A DNA stretch of 35,458 bases. Source: Bacteroidales bacterium UBA2714. Its GTDB lineage: Bacteria; Bacteroidota; Bacteroidia; Bacteroidales; P3. The notes beneath the pieces are model-generated. The model worked only from the letters and a program-made list of their open reading frames with translations. It was not told where the DNA came from and made no database searches. Position 1 is the first letter of the stretch; every line of letters begins with the position of its first letter. Positions 16,214 through 24,149 of the stretch are shown piece by piece. The DNA is taken from contig DEKU01000042.1 of NCBI GenBank assembly GCA_002354035.1, forward strand, positions 1 to 35,458. Direction: 5' to 3'. The position numbers and the translations under genes are program-made.

Positions 16214-16450
16214 ATGAAAGTGAAAATCACAAAACCCGACTCGACAGTCTTCGAAGGTGAGGCCAAGTTGCTGCAACTGCCCGGCTCTGGCGGTCTGTTC
16301 GAGATACTTCAAAACCACGCACCCATCATCTCAGCCCTCACCAAGGGGACACTGAGAGTGGTGACGGACAGCGACGAGACCAAACTGTTTGAGATTCGTG
16401 GCGGTGTGGTAAAAGGGCAGAAGAACGACATCCTCATCCTGGTGCAGTAA
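16214..16450 (+). CDS. atpC: F1 ATP synthase epsilon subunit, short form
   Basis: This 78-aa protein contains only the N-terminal beta-sandwich of the epsilon subunit (KITKPDSTVFEGEAKLLQLPGSGG, FEILQNHAPIISALTKGTLRV, FEIRGGVV). The C-terminal helical hairpin that blocks rotation in longer (about 130-aa) epsilon subunits is absent. The short form is usual in Bacteroidetes, so this is probably intact rather than truncated. It implies that inhibition by the extended epsilon C-terminus does not operate here. It lies directly after atpD. Confidence 0.95.
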   Translation: MKVKITKPDSTVFEGEAKLLQLPGSGGLFEILQNHAPIISALTKGTLRVVTDSDETKLFEIRGGVVKGQKNDILILVQ

Positions 16451-16499
16451 CCGGCAGCAGTCTGTCGCTCTGTCCTTCACCCATAAAGAGTCACAAGAG

Positions 16500-17756
16500 A
16501 TGGAGAGCATTGTAATAAAAGACGTACTGCTGAACGAAAGAACCACCAGCATTCTCATAGAGAACAACCTTATATCAGGCATCGGAGACCACGTCCCGAT
16601 GCCTGATAATGTTTTTGTGATTGACGGCAAAGGCAAGGCCGCACTACCCTCTTTTGCCAACATGCACACCCATGCAGCAATGACATTGTTGAAAGGGATG
16701 GGGAGCGACCTGTCCCTGCACAGCTGGCTGAACGACTGCATCTGGCCTGCCGAGAAGCACCTCGACTGTGAGGCCGTGTATTGGGGAGTAAAACTGGCAT
16801 GCTTGGAAATGATTAAAAGCGGCACCACCCTCTTCAACGACATGTATTTCCTCCTGCCATGGGCTGCCAAAGCGGTGGCAGAAATGGGTATCCGCGGCAT
16901 CCTTGGCATCAATGTGTTCGGTGACGGTGACGAACTCACCAATGAGGCTTTCCTGCAACTGCGCGACGAAGTGGAGGGCGCCGGCGACCTGCTGAAACTA
17001 AGCATCGCGCCCCATTCCATTTATACTGTCAGCGAAAAAGGGCTGGTTCATTGCGCCGAGATGAGCCACCGATACGGAACCCTATACCAAATTCACATGT
17101 CCGAAACTGAAAAAGAGGTTCAGGATTGCCTTGCCGCCCATAATTGCCGCCCCTACGAGCTGCTGGAGCGGACAGGTGTATTGGAGCTAACCGAGAGCCG
17201 ACTGGTGGGCGCACATAGCCTCTATTTGGACGCAGAGGAAATCGAGCTCATGGCTCGCCACCACGTGACGGCGACACACAATCCTGCGTCCAACCTGAAA
17301 CTGGGTTCGGGCTACCGTTTCCTCTACAGCGAACTGCGCGAGGTAGGAGTGAACATTACCCTCGGCACCGACGGCAGTGCCAGCAGCAATAACTTAGACA
17401 TGATAGAGGCCGCACGCCTCATGTCGTACCTTCAGAAAGGGGTGCGACAAGACCCCACCGTGCTGCCCACCACCGAGCTGATGCAGGTGGTCTCGGAGAA
17501 CGGCTTCAGGGCTGTCGGAATCAATGCCGGGAGAATTGAGACTGGAAAAGTGGCCGACCTGATTCTTGTTGACTTGGAGAATCTGGCCTTCGTCCCCATG
17601 CACGACACTCTCTCCGGCCTGTTCTACGCCGCACACGGCGATGCCGTGGACACCGTCATCTGCAATGGCCGCATCGTGATGCACAACCGCCATGTGGAAG
17701 GCGAAGATGAAATACGCACCCAAGCCTTCCGTCACGCACGGAAACTACGCCCTTGA
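16500..17756 (+). CDS. mtaD: Amidohydrolase, 5-methylthioadenosine/S-adenosylhomocysteine deaminase type
   Basis: This 418-aa cytoplasmic metal-dependent deaminase has metal ligands H56 and H58 in NMHTHAAM, H199 in IHMSET, catalytic E202, H239 in GAHSLYL and D291 in LGTDGSASSNN. The segment LKGMGSDLSLHSWLNDCIWPAE (about 64-85) is characteristic of the MtaD/SsnA group, which deaminates MTA or SAH to the inosyl compound. A related purine or guanine-like deaminase cannot be excluded from sequence alone. It starts 49 nt after atpC with no visible terminator between, so read-through from the atpDC promoter is possible. Reaction assignment is from family motifs. Confidence 0.85.
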   Translation: MESIVIKDVLLNERTTSILIENNLISGIGDHVPMPDNVFVIDGKGKAALPSFANMHTHAAMTLLKGMGSDLSLHSWLNDCIWPAEKHLDCEAVYWGVKLACLEMIKSGTTLFNDMYFLLPWAAKAVAEMGIRGILGINVFGDGDELTNEAFLQLRDEVEGAGDLLKLSIAPHSIYTVSEKGLVHCAEMSHRYGTLYQIHMSETEKEVQDCLAAHNCRPYELLERTGVLELTESRLVGAHSLYLDAEEIELMARHHVTATHNPASNLKLGSGYRFLYSELREVGVNITLGTDGSASSNNLDMIEAARLMSYLQKGVRQDPTVLPTTELMQVVSENGFRAVGINAGRIETGKVADLILVDLENLAFVPMHDTLSGLFYAAHGDAVDTVICNGRIVMHNRHVEGEDEIRTQAFRHARKLRP

Positions 17757-17969
17757 GAATCCACCTTTCATTTTTGCCCCCAAATCTTGTTTCAAACTCC
17801 TCCTTTTTTTAGGGAAAAGAGTTAAATAATGTTAAATATAAGAATAGGGGGGGGTATCCAAAACGCATCTTTTGACTCAATTAATAAAGACACCTTCGCA
17901 ACTGCGGAAAAAGTGCTTTCTTCTATTAAAGTCAAAAAATGCATCATGAAACACAAAGACTCCCACTAA
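17757..17969. other. Intergenic region with G8 tract and short leader ORF
   Basis: This region has an uninterrupted run of eight G residues (17847-17854) and a possible weak promoter (TTTG at 17871-17874, CACCTTCG at 17891-17898; spacing 16, two mismatches). A seven-codon frame begins with ATG at 17946 and ends in a TAA that directly abuts the TTG start of the next gene. No terminator for the upstream gene was identified. Confidence 0.5.
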
Positions 17970-19976
17970 TTGAAAAGCACCGCCCTGCTGGTGTTCTGTA
18001 TGTTATTCTCACTCCCATCCTTCTCCCAACACTTCGACTGGGTGAAGTCCTACATTGGAGAGAGCAACTATAACGGACTGACCGACCTAAACACAATAAT
18101 AGGAGGCGCGGTCGACAATGAAGGCAACTTATACATCTTGGGCGAGTTTACAAAAGGGGCACAGATAGACAGCACTGATCTCCTGCCTTTTAGTCCATAC
18201 GGCCCAGACAATAAGACAAAGAGTGTTGTCATTGCCAAACTGAGTCCAGCAGGACAGCTGATGTGGCACAAGCCAATCCACACTAACTATGGTTCTCCCA
18301 CAAATGGCATAGGCATACAGCTTGTAGGCGATACATCCATCGTCTGTATGGTTATGCTTTCGCGTCCTGGCGTTAGGTATCGAAATTACACTTACTTTTT
18401 GGACACGCTCTATCTTGAAACCAATGATTTCGCCTTCCCCACAGACAGTGTCAATGGCGCATGGTTCCTTACGTACTTGGAGTTTGATTTGGATGGCCAT
18501 TTGAAAGACAAACACTTCCTGTCTGCGGCATGCATCTATTCCGACAGAACAATTATGATGGCAGACTCTTGCCATTACAGAGATTGGGGTTTTAATAGCG
18601 ATGCTTTTTCGGTAGACGAAGATGGCAATATCATTTTGGCTCATCCTGTAATATCTGGAACCAATCTGTTTGACGACAGTACGTTTTGGGGATACCGACT
18701 CTTGATTAACGGAGGCGAGAGGCATTTTGATGTCCACGTACCCGCCTTTACTTCGTACAATAACTATCAGATTATTAAGTTTTCTCCTCGTTTCACAAAT
18801 ATCCTGCACCAACAACTTATTTTCGAACCCAACATACCGAATCTTAACGGGGTTGACACTTATATCACTTCTTTGATGTCATCCGGCAAAGACAACTCAA
18901 TATATCTTTTATTGAGTATGAACGCAGGAACGGTTGCCGTTTTGGACTCTGTCGATTTCAGAATCACAGGAATGCCGGATATACATATCCAGACAGAAAA
19001 CAGTCTCGACTATTCAGTCATACTAAAATATGACAACGTGCTGAATCCTCAATGGCTATTCCAGCTTGATTATGAAAACACTAGCAACAATCATGATTCG
19101 TGGAATGATTATCTGATTAATGCACTAAGCATAGACGAAAACGGAGATGTGTACTGCCTCGGACGCATTTGGTCGCTTTATCAAGAACAAATCTATAGGG
19201 CTGATACTTTTAATATAAATGTGCGAAATGGTATCTTTTTTGCACGATTAGACAAAAATACAGGACGGGCGTTGGCCATTGGCGAGATACGGTCATCCAG
19301 TACAACGGTGCCGCAACTATTAGAACACATAGAAATTGCAACCAACAACAATCTTGTCATAGCACAGATATCATATCAGCAAAACATCCGTATACAAGAT
19401 AGTGTTATAACAAACTCAAGGTCGACAGGCTTTTTTGTGTGGGACAAAGACGGCCACGAAGTACAATTCATCGACTACAACTCTCCAAGCCCAACTAATG
19501 ACCCGCGTGGAGTCATCCTTCGCGACAGCATACTTTACCTGTCGGGAAGAATGAATGGCGGCGGCACCTTCGGCAATTATACGCTTCCCGCTGGGGAAGA
19601 CCGAGCTTATGTGTTGAAGTACGTCGACACATTCTTCACAAAACCCTACGTCCACACAGACGACCCCGGCGAGGTGAACATCACGCTGGTGGGGAGAGGA
19701 AACGCTTTCGTGGCATACCCAAATCCCTTCCGGCAGAGCGTGAAGATTAGAGTTGAAAGTGGAGAGTTGAAAGTTGAAAACGGGGTTGCCACTGCCTGGC
19801 TCACCGACCTCACTGGCCGGCGCGAGCAAGTGCACCTCACCCCCGACGGCCCCGGGCAGTACGCATTGGATCTGACTTCCCGTCCCCAAGCCACCTACCT
19901 CCTCACCCTCACCACCGCCGACGGCAAGCAGCACACCGTCCGCCTGCTGAAACAATCGGATATCTTTACTCGATAA
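17970..19976 (+). CDS. T9SS cargo protein with SBBP-like repeats (paralog 1)
   Basis: This is a 668-aa secreted protein. The TTG start at 17970 gives a normal signal peptide (residues 1-20, ending SFSQ), and an in-frame TAA lies immediately upstream, so no earlier start is possible. The body contains repeats of the type DNEGNLYILGEF, DEDGNIILAHP and DENGDVYCLGRIW, as in SBBP beta-propeller proteins. The last 90 residues are a T9SS type A sorting domain: AYPNPFRQ at 582-589, LTDLTGRREQV, and ATYLLTLTTADGKQHTVRLLKQ. The sorting domain carries an internal insertion VESGELKVEN encoded by a tandem repeat. The next gene is a close paralog. Function is unknown; a cell-surface or released protein is inferred. 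Confidence 0.85.
   Translation: MKSTALLVFCMLFSLPSFSQHFDWVKSYIGESNYNGLTDLNTIIGGAVDNEGNLYILGEFTKGAQIDSTDLLPFSPYGPDNKTKSVVIAKLSPAGQLMWHKPIHTNYGSPTNGIGIQLVGDTSIVCMVMLSRPGVRYRNYTYFLDTLYLETNDFAFPTDSVNGAWFLTYLEFDLDGHLKDKHFLSAACIYSDRTIMMADSCHYRDWGFNSDAFSVDEDGNIILAHPVISGTNLFDDSTFWGYRLLINGGERHFDVHVPAFTSYNNYQIIKFSPRFTNILHQQLIFEPNIPNLNGVDTYITSLMSSGKDNSIYLLLSMNAGTVAVLDSVDFRITGMPDIHIQTENSLDYSVILKYDNVLNPQWLFQLDYENTSNNHDSWNDYLINALSIDENGDVYCLGRIWSLYQEQIYRADTFNINVRNGIFFARLDKNTGRALAIGEIRSSSTTVPQLLEHIEIATNNNLVIAQISYQQNIRIQDSVITNSRSTGFFVWDKDGHEVQFIDYNSPSPTNDPRGVILRDSILYLSGRMNGGGTFGNYTLPAGEDRAYVLKYVDTFFTKPYVHTDDPGEVNITLVGRGNAFVAYPNPFRQSVKIRVESGELKVENGVATAWLTDLTGRREQVHLTPDGPGQYALDLTSRPQATYLLTLTTADGKQHTVRLLKQSDIFTR
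19749..19780 (+). repeat. TTGAAAGT-type tandem repeat inside a T9SS sorting domain
   Basis: AGAGTTGAAAGT occurs at 19749-19760 and again at 19763-19774, followed by a partial GTTGAAA copy. Read in frame it encodes RVESGELKVE-. The downstream paralog lacks this repeat at the aligned place. Low-complexity TTGAAAGTTGAGAG-type repeats are known from Bacteroidales genomes. Confidence 0.75.
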
Positions 19977-20014
19977 TGAAAACGGATTAATAAACGCACA
20001 AAAACAACACAACT

Positions 20015-22039
20015 ATGGCAAGAAAGACCCTCACCTTTGCGCTTCTCGCGCTGCTGGCAATCACCGCCTCCGCCCAGCATTTCGACTGGGTGAAGTCCTA
20101 CATTGGAGAGAGCGACTGTGACGGACTGACCAATCTAAACACAATCGTAGGGAGCGCAGTTGACAATGAAGGAAACTTGTACATCTTGGGCGAGTTTACA
20201 AAAGGGGCGCAGATAGACGGCACAGATCTTCTTCCGTTCACTCCATATGGTCCATACAACAAAACTGTGAATGTTGTTATTGCCAAATTGAGTCCCCAAG
20301 GCCATTTACTATGGCATAAAGCAATCCATTCAAATTATCAAAGTAACGCCCACGGCATAGGTATTCAACTTGTTGGCGACACATCTATTGTTTGTATAGC
20401 AGTTTTTCCTAGGCCAACTGAGCAAAGTCAACATTACACTTTTTTCTTGGATTCTTTGTTCTTGGAGACAAACAATTTTATTTTCTCCACGGATAGTATA
20501 AACGGTTCCTGGGTTCATACCTACCTTGAATTTGATCTTGGCGGACAACTTAAAGACAGTTATTTCTTGTCTGCTGCCGGCATCTATGCCGATGGCTCAT
20601 TTCAGATGGTTGATTCAACACATTACAGAGACAATCTGCTCGGATGCAGTGCCTTTGCAATTGATGGTGACGGCAATATCATAATGGCAAGGCCATTGGC
20701 TTTAGGACCATATTCGTTTAATGACAGCACATTTCGAGGATACCGTATATTAATTAATGGTGGTGAACGGCATATCGATGTGCCGGTGCCAGTGTTTACG
20801 GCAAACACAAACTTCCAGATACTGAAGTTCTCACCTCGCTTTGAAAACCTCTTGCATCAGCAGACGATTTTTGAACCCAACGTGCATAATCTTCAAAGAA
20901 TATACACCCTAATTAACCAATTGTTGTTAGATGAAGACAACTCCGTTTACATTCTGTTAAGTTTGCAGCGATCTGGTGTGTCGTGTTTGGATTCTGTCGA
21001 TTTCAGAATCACAGGAATGCCGGATATACGTATCCAGACAGAAAACAGTCTGGAATATTCAGTCCTTCTAAAATACGACAGCGTTCTGAATCCTCAATGG
21101 CTATTCCAGTTGGATTATGAAAACAATAGCAACAATCCTGAGCTGTATAACAATTATTTCTTTAATGCACAAAGCATAGATGAAAATGGTAACGTGTATT
21201 GTCTCGGGAGAATTTGGGCACTTCATCAAGAACAAATCTATAGGGCTGATACTTTTAATATAAATGTGCGAAATGGTATCTTTTTTGCACGTTTAGACAA
21301 AAATACAGGACTGGCTTTAGCCATTGGCGAGGTACGGTCAAACAGAACAACGGTTCCTCAATTTGTGAGAAATATAGATATTGCAACCAATAATAACTTT
21401 GTTATTGCGCAGCTTTCGTATCAGCAGAATATTTACATACGAGACAGCGTTATAACAAGCCCAACGGGGAGGTCAACAGGCTTTTTTGTGTGGGACAAAG
21501 ACGGCCACGAAGTACAATTCATCGACTACAACTCTCCAAGCCCAACTAATGACCCGCGTGGAGTCATCCTTAGCGACAGCATACTTTACCTGTCGGGAAG
21601 AATGAATGGCGGCGGCACCTTCGGCAATTATACGCTTCCCGCTGGGAAAGACCGGGCGTATGTGTTGAAGTACATCGACACTTTCTTCGCAACGCCGTAT
21701 GTCTATGTCGAACCTAATGACACCACGAACCACGGCGGTGGCGGCGAGGTGCGCATCACCGTGGTGGGCGACGAGGGGGCTTTCGTGGCATACCCCAACC
21801 CCTTCCGGCAGCGCGTCACTATCGAGGTGCAGGGTGGAGAGACGCTGGCCGCAACAGCCTGGCTTACCGACCTCACAGGCCGTCGCGAGGAGGTACGCCT
21901 CACCGCCACGGGCAACGGGCAGTATACGCTGGATTTGACCTCGCGCCCCCAAGCCACCTACCTCCTCACCGTCACCACCGCCGACGGCCGCCAGATAACC
22001 CTCCGCCTGCTGAAACAGTCCGACATCTTCGGACAATAA
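20015..22039 (+). CDS. T9SS cargo protein with SBBP-like repeats (paralog 2)
   Basis: This 674-aa secreted protein is closely related over its full length to the protein encoded just upstream. A signal peptide (residues 1-22, ending ITASAQ) is followed by HFDWVKSYIGES, which is shared with paralog 1. SBBP-type repeats (DNEGNLYILGEF, DGDGNIIMARP, DENGNVYCLGRIW) fill the body. The T9SS sorting domain starts at AYPNPFRQ (592-599) and ends in TLRLLKQSDIFGQ. It starts with a normal ATG, 38 nt after paralog 1. A short acidic/Gly linker (VEPNDTTNHGGGGE) precedes the sorting domain. Stretches of near-identity with paralog 1 alternate with diverged ones. The pair probably arose by tandem duplication; function is unknown. 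Confidence 0.87.
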   Translation: MARKTLTFALLALLAITASAQHFDWVKSYIGESDCDGLTNLNTIVGSAVDNEGNLYILGEFTKGAQIDGTDLLPFTPYGPYNKTVNVVIAKLSPQGHLLWHKAIHSNYQSNAHGIGIQLVGDTSIVCIAVFPRPTEQSQHYTFFLDSLFLETNNFIFSTDSINGSWVHTYLEFDLGGQLKDSYFLSAAGIYADGSFQMVDSTHYRDNLLGCSAFAIDGDGNIIMARPLALGPYSFNDSTFRGYRILINGGERHIDVPVPVFTANTNFQILKFSPRFENLLHQQTIFEPNVHNLQRIYTLINQLLLDEDNSVYILLSLQRSGVSCLDSVDFRITGMPDIRIQTENSLEYSVLLKYDSVLNPQWLFQLDYENNSNNPELYNNYFFNAQSIDENGNVYCLGRIWALHQEQIYRADTFNINVRNGIFFARLDKNTGLALAIGEVRSNRTTVPQFVRNIDIATNNNFVIAQLSYQQNIYIRDSVITSPTGRSTGFFVWDKDGHEVQFIDYNSPSPTNDPRGVILSDSILYLSGRMNGGGTFGNYTLPAGKDRAYVLKYIDTFFATPYVYVEPNDTTNHGGGGEVRITVVGDEGAFVAYPNPFRQRVTIEVQGGETLAATAWLTDLTGRREEVRLTATGNGQYTLDLTSRPQATYLLTVTTADGRQITLRLLKQSDIFGQ

Positions 22040-22119
22040 TTATGAGAAAAAACTGCAATGAATGCAATCATTTCGGCGAATCAACGTTATCAAAAGAAAT
22101 AACAAAACTTTACCCCGCT

Positions 22120-22686
22120 ATGAAACAACCCATCAAAGTAACCGAAGCCATTTTCCCGATGCCAGTACTGCTCGTTGCCACCTACAACGAGGACGGCAGT
22201 GTGGATGTTATGAACGCCGCCTGGGGCACCATGCTCGACCGTGAGCGCGTAGCCCTCAACCTTACCGAGACCCACAAGACCGTGGAGAACATCAAACGCC
22301 GTAAGGGCTTTGTGGTGCATATCGCCGATGCCGCACATGTGGTGGAAGCCGACTACTTCGGCGTAGTGTCCGGCCACAAGGAAAAAGACAAATTCGCCAA
22401 GAGCGGCCTCACCACAGTCAAATCGCAATTGGTAGACGCCCCCATCATTAACGAATTGCCCATCGCTCTTGAGTGTGAGTTTATTGAGTACCAAAGCGAT
22501 AATACAGGACTGGGCGTCATTGGACGCGTACTGCAGACCTCAGTCGAGACCGACAAGATGAAAGACGGCAAAGTGGACATAGAAGCACTCAACGCCATCG
22601 CTTTCGACCCCTACACCCACGGCTACTACAAGGTATCCCAACGCGTAGGCGAAGCCTTCAAAGACGGCTTGCAACTAAACAAGTAA
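22120..22686 (+). CDS. Flavin reductase family protein, cytoplasmic
   Basis: This is a 188-aa flavin-binding split-barrel protein. The frame is open from ATG 22042, but the extra 26 residues (Cys/Asn-rich) do not look like family sequence, so ATG 22120 is preferred; it yields the usual start KVTEAIFPMPVLLVATYNEDG. Motifs are VDVMNAAWGTM (FMN-binding strand), NLTETHKTVENI, EADYFGVVSGHKEKDKFAKSG and APIINELPIALECEF, typical of flavin reductase/DIM6-NTAB proteins. It probably binds FMN and reduces a flavin or another acceptor; the partner is unknown. A paralog with a lipoprotein signal is encoded on the minus strand at 26239-26958. Confidence 0.88.
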   Translation: MKQPIKVTEAIFPMPVLLVATYNEDGSVDVMNAAWGTMLDRERVALNLTETHKTVENIKRRKGFVVHIADAAHVVEADYFGVVSGHKEKDKFAKSGLTTVKSQLVDAPIINELPIALECEFIEYQSDNTGLGVIGRVLQTSVETDKMKDGKVDIEALNAIAFDPYTHGYYKVSQRVGEAFKDGLQLNK

Positions 22687-22764
22687 AAGGACACTCTTGT
22701 CCAAGATGTGAATTAGATGTTGTATCTGTAGGTTAGAAAATACACGTGTTAAGATAACCCAACC

Positions 22765-23199
22765 ATGAAGAAGCTAATCCAGACCATAGAACAAAAGAAA
22801 ATCTCTTTCTTCGGCATCATAATGACCTTCTTCTTGTTGTGTCACGCCGCTTGGATCATCTTCCTCTTCTGCAACCTCAGTGCCTGGAATTCGATGGATG
22901 AAGACATGAACCCATACGTTGTTGTCTTCTGGCTGATGCTTGCCCCCGTTGTTGTTGAAATACTCCTTGGACTCATAGCCTATGCCGTCTACGAAAAGGC
23001 CCGTAAGCGGAACGCCGTATACTTGTGTCCCATGCTATTTACTGCATTTCCAACACTGTATATCATACACCACTTTGGCACGGTTAATATCATCGACATT
23101 GTTTTCATCATCTCATTGGTTGGATACTACACCCTTGCCATCTTCATCGCCACAAAACTGGCAGCCCCCTCCGGGCGCGACATGGCAGAACAGCAGTAG
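22765..23199 (+). CDS. Small integral membrane protein of unknown function
   Basis: This is a 144-aa protein with about four membrane helices (about residues 14-38, 49-75, 85-105 and 109-131) and a short basic N-terminus. No conserved motif was recognised. It lies 78 nt after the flavin reductase gene. Its third base composition is less C-rich than many neighbours. Length, ATG start and hydrophobic pattern support a real gene, but no function can be given. Confidence 0.7.
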   Translation: MKKLIQTIEQKKISFFGIIMTFFLLCHAAWIIFLFCNLSAWNSMDEDMNPYVVVFWLMLAPVVVEILLGLIAYAVYEKARKRNAVYLCPMLFTAFPTLYIIHHFGTVNIIDIVFIISLVGYYTLAIFIATKLAAPSGRDMAEQQ

Positions 23200-23305
23200 A
23201 CACCATTCAGCACAAAGCAATATATCCCTATCCGCAACACCCAACTGGTAAAATTATCAGTATGACCTTCTGGGAGCAAGGCAGCGATTAATCAAAAAAA
23301 AGTAG

Positions 23306-23313
23306 TATCTTTG
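23306..23313 (+). promoter_or_regulatory. -7 promoter box of the flavodoxin-fold oxidoreductase gene
   Basis: TATCTTTG exactly matches TAnnTTTG, 35 bases before the ATG at 23349, and is preceded by an A-tract. No convincing -33 box was found at the expected spacing. Confidence 0.65.
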
Positions 23314-23348
23314 CACTCTCAAAAACTAAACAAAACAACATCTACATT

Positions 23349-24017
23349 ATGACTAAAGCAATGTTTATCAACGGCAGTCCCCGCAAGAACTGGAACACTG
23401 CCAATATGCTTGAAAGCGCCATGCTGGGCGCCCGAGAGGCCGGAGCCGAATGCGAGATGGTACACCTCTACGACATCAATTTCCATGGCTGCAAAAGCTG
23501 CTTTGCCTGCAAAATCAAGAACTCGAAAACCAACGGCATCTGCGCCATCAAGGACGACCTGCGCCCTGTGCTGGAACGCGCGCGGCAGGCCGATGTCATA
23601 GCCCTCGGCTCCCCGGTCTACTACAGCTACCCCACCGGCGACATCCGTTCCTTCATGGAGCGCTGGATCTTCCCCGTCGGCACCTACATGTATGAAAACG
23701 GCCGCCACATCACCCTGCGCGACAAAGTCATCCCCACCGCCATGATTCTCACCATGAACTGCCCCAAAGACCACATGCAGCAGATAGGCTATCCCGCCAT
23801 CCTGGAAGAAAACGCCAAGGTAATGGAAGACATCTTCGGCTACAGCGAAACCCTCTACGCCTTCAACACCTACCAATTCACCGACTACAGCCGCTACGAC
23901 TTCAACCTCTTCAGCGAGGAAGACAAACTCCACTACCGCGACGAGCATTTCCACATCGACCTCGACAACGCCCGCCAGCTGGGCCGCCGCCTTGTCGAAA
24001 AAGCCATACAGCAGTAA
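23349..24017 (+). CDS. NAD(P)H-dependent FMN oxidoreductase, flavodoxin fold
   Basis: This 222-aa cytoplasmic protein has the FMN phosphate loop FINGSPRKNWNT at 7-16. The cysteine-rich segment GCKSCFACK plus C65 (C48, C51, C54, C65) is followed by IKDDL, and GSPVYYSYPTGDIRSFMERW forms the flavin-ring loop. This is the NADPH-dependent FMN reductase/multimeric flavodoxin WrbA-like group. The cysteine spacing (CX2CX2CX10C) is near that of iron-sulfur flavoproteins, so a cluster is possible but not shown. It has its own promoter box. The next gene encodes an oligopeptide-binding lipoprotein. The physiological acceptor is unknown. Confidence 0.88.
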   Translation: MTKAMFINGSPRKNWNTANMLESAMLGAREAGAECEMVHLYDINFHGCKSCFACKIKNSKTNGICAIKDDLRPVLERARQADVIALGSPVYYSYPTGDIRSFMERWIFPVGTYMYENGRHITLRDKVIPTAMILTMNCPKDHMQQIGYPAILEENAKVMEDIFGYSETLYAFNTYQFTDYSRYDFNLFSEEDKLHYRDEHFHIDLDNARQLGRRLVEKAIQQ

Positions 24018-24025
24018 TCGAGCCG

Positions 24026-24087
24026 TGTGCGATTGTCCTATTGGGGCAGGAACCGACACCGTTCTGACGCAAGGGCACAATCGCACA
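24026..24087. other. 11-bp inverted repeat between oxidoreductase and binding-protein genes
   Basis: TGTGCGATTGT (24026-24036) is exactly complementary to ACAATCGCACA (24077-24087), enclosing 40 nt that can itself fold weakly (GAAC/GTTC). No T-run follows, so it is not a classical terminator. TATCTATG at 24109-24116, one mismatch from the -7 box, lies just downstream and may be a promoter for the next gene. Confidence 0.5.
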
Positions 24088-24149
24088 TACATCTTCTCAA
24101 AAAAGACATATCTATGCATAGGCCATCGCGACACACAACCGTCAAAGAC

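Noticed and set aside
14660..16318. Long minus-strand open frame (552 codons) opposite atpD
   Set aside because: It mirrors atpD codons exactly, has no family features, and atpD is certain.
22042..22119. Earlier ATG for the flavin reductase
   Set aside because: The extra 26 residues are unlike the family; ATG 22120 gives the conserved N-terminus. It remains possible.
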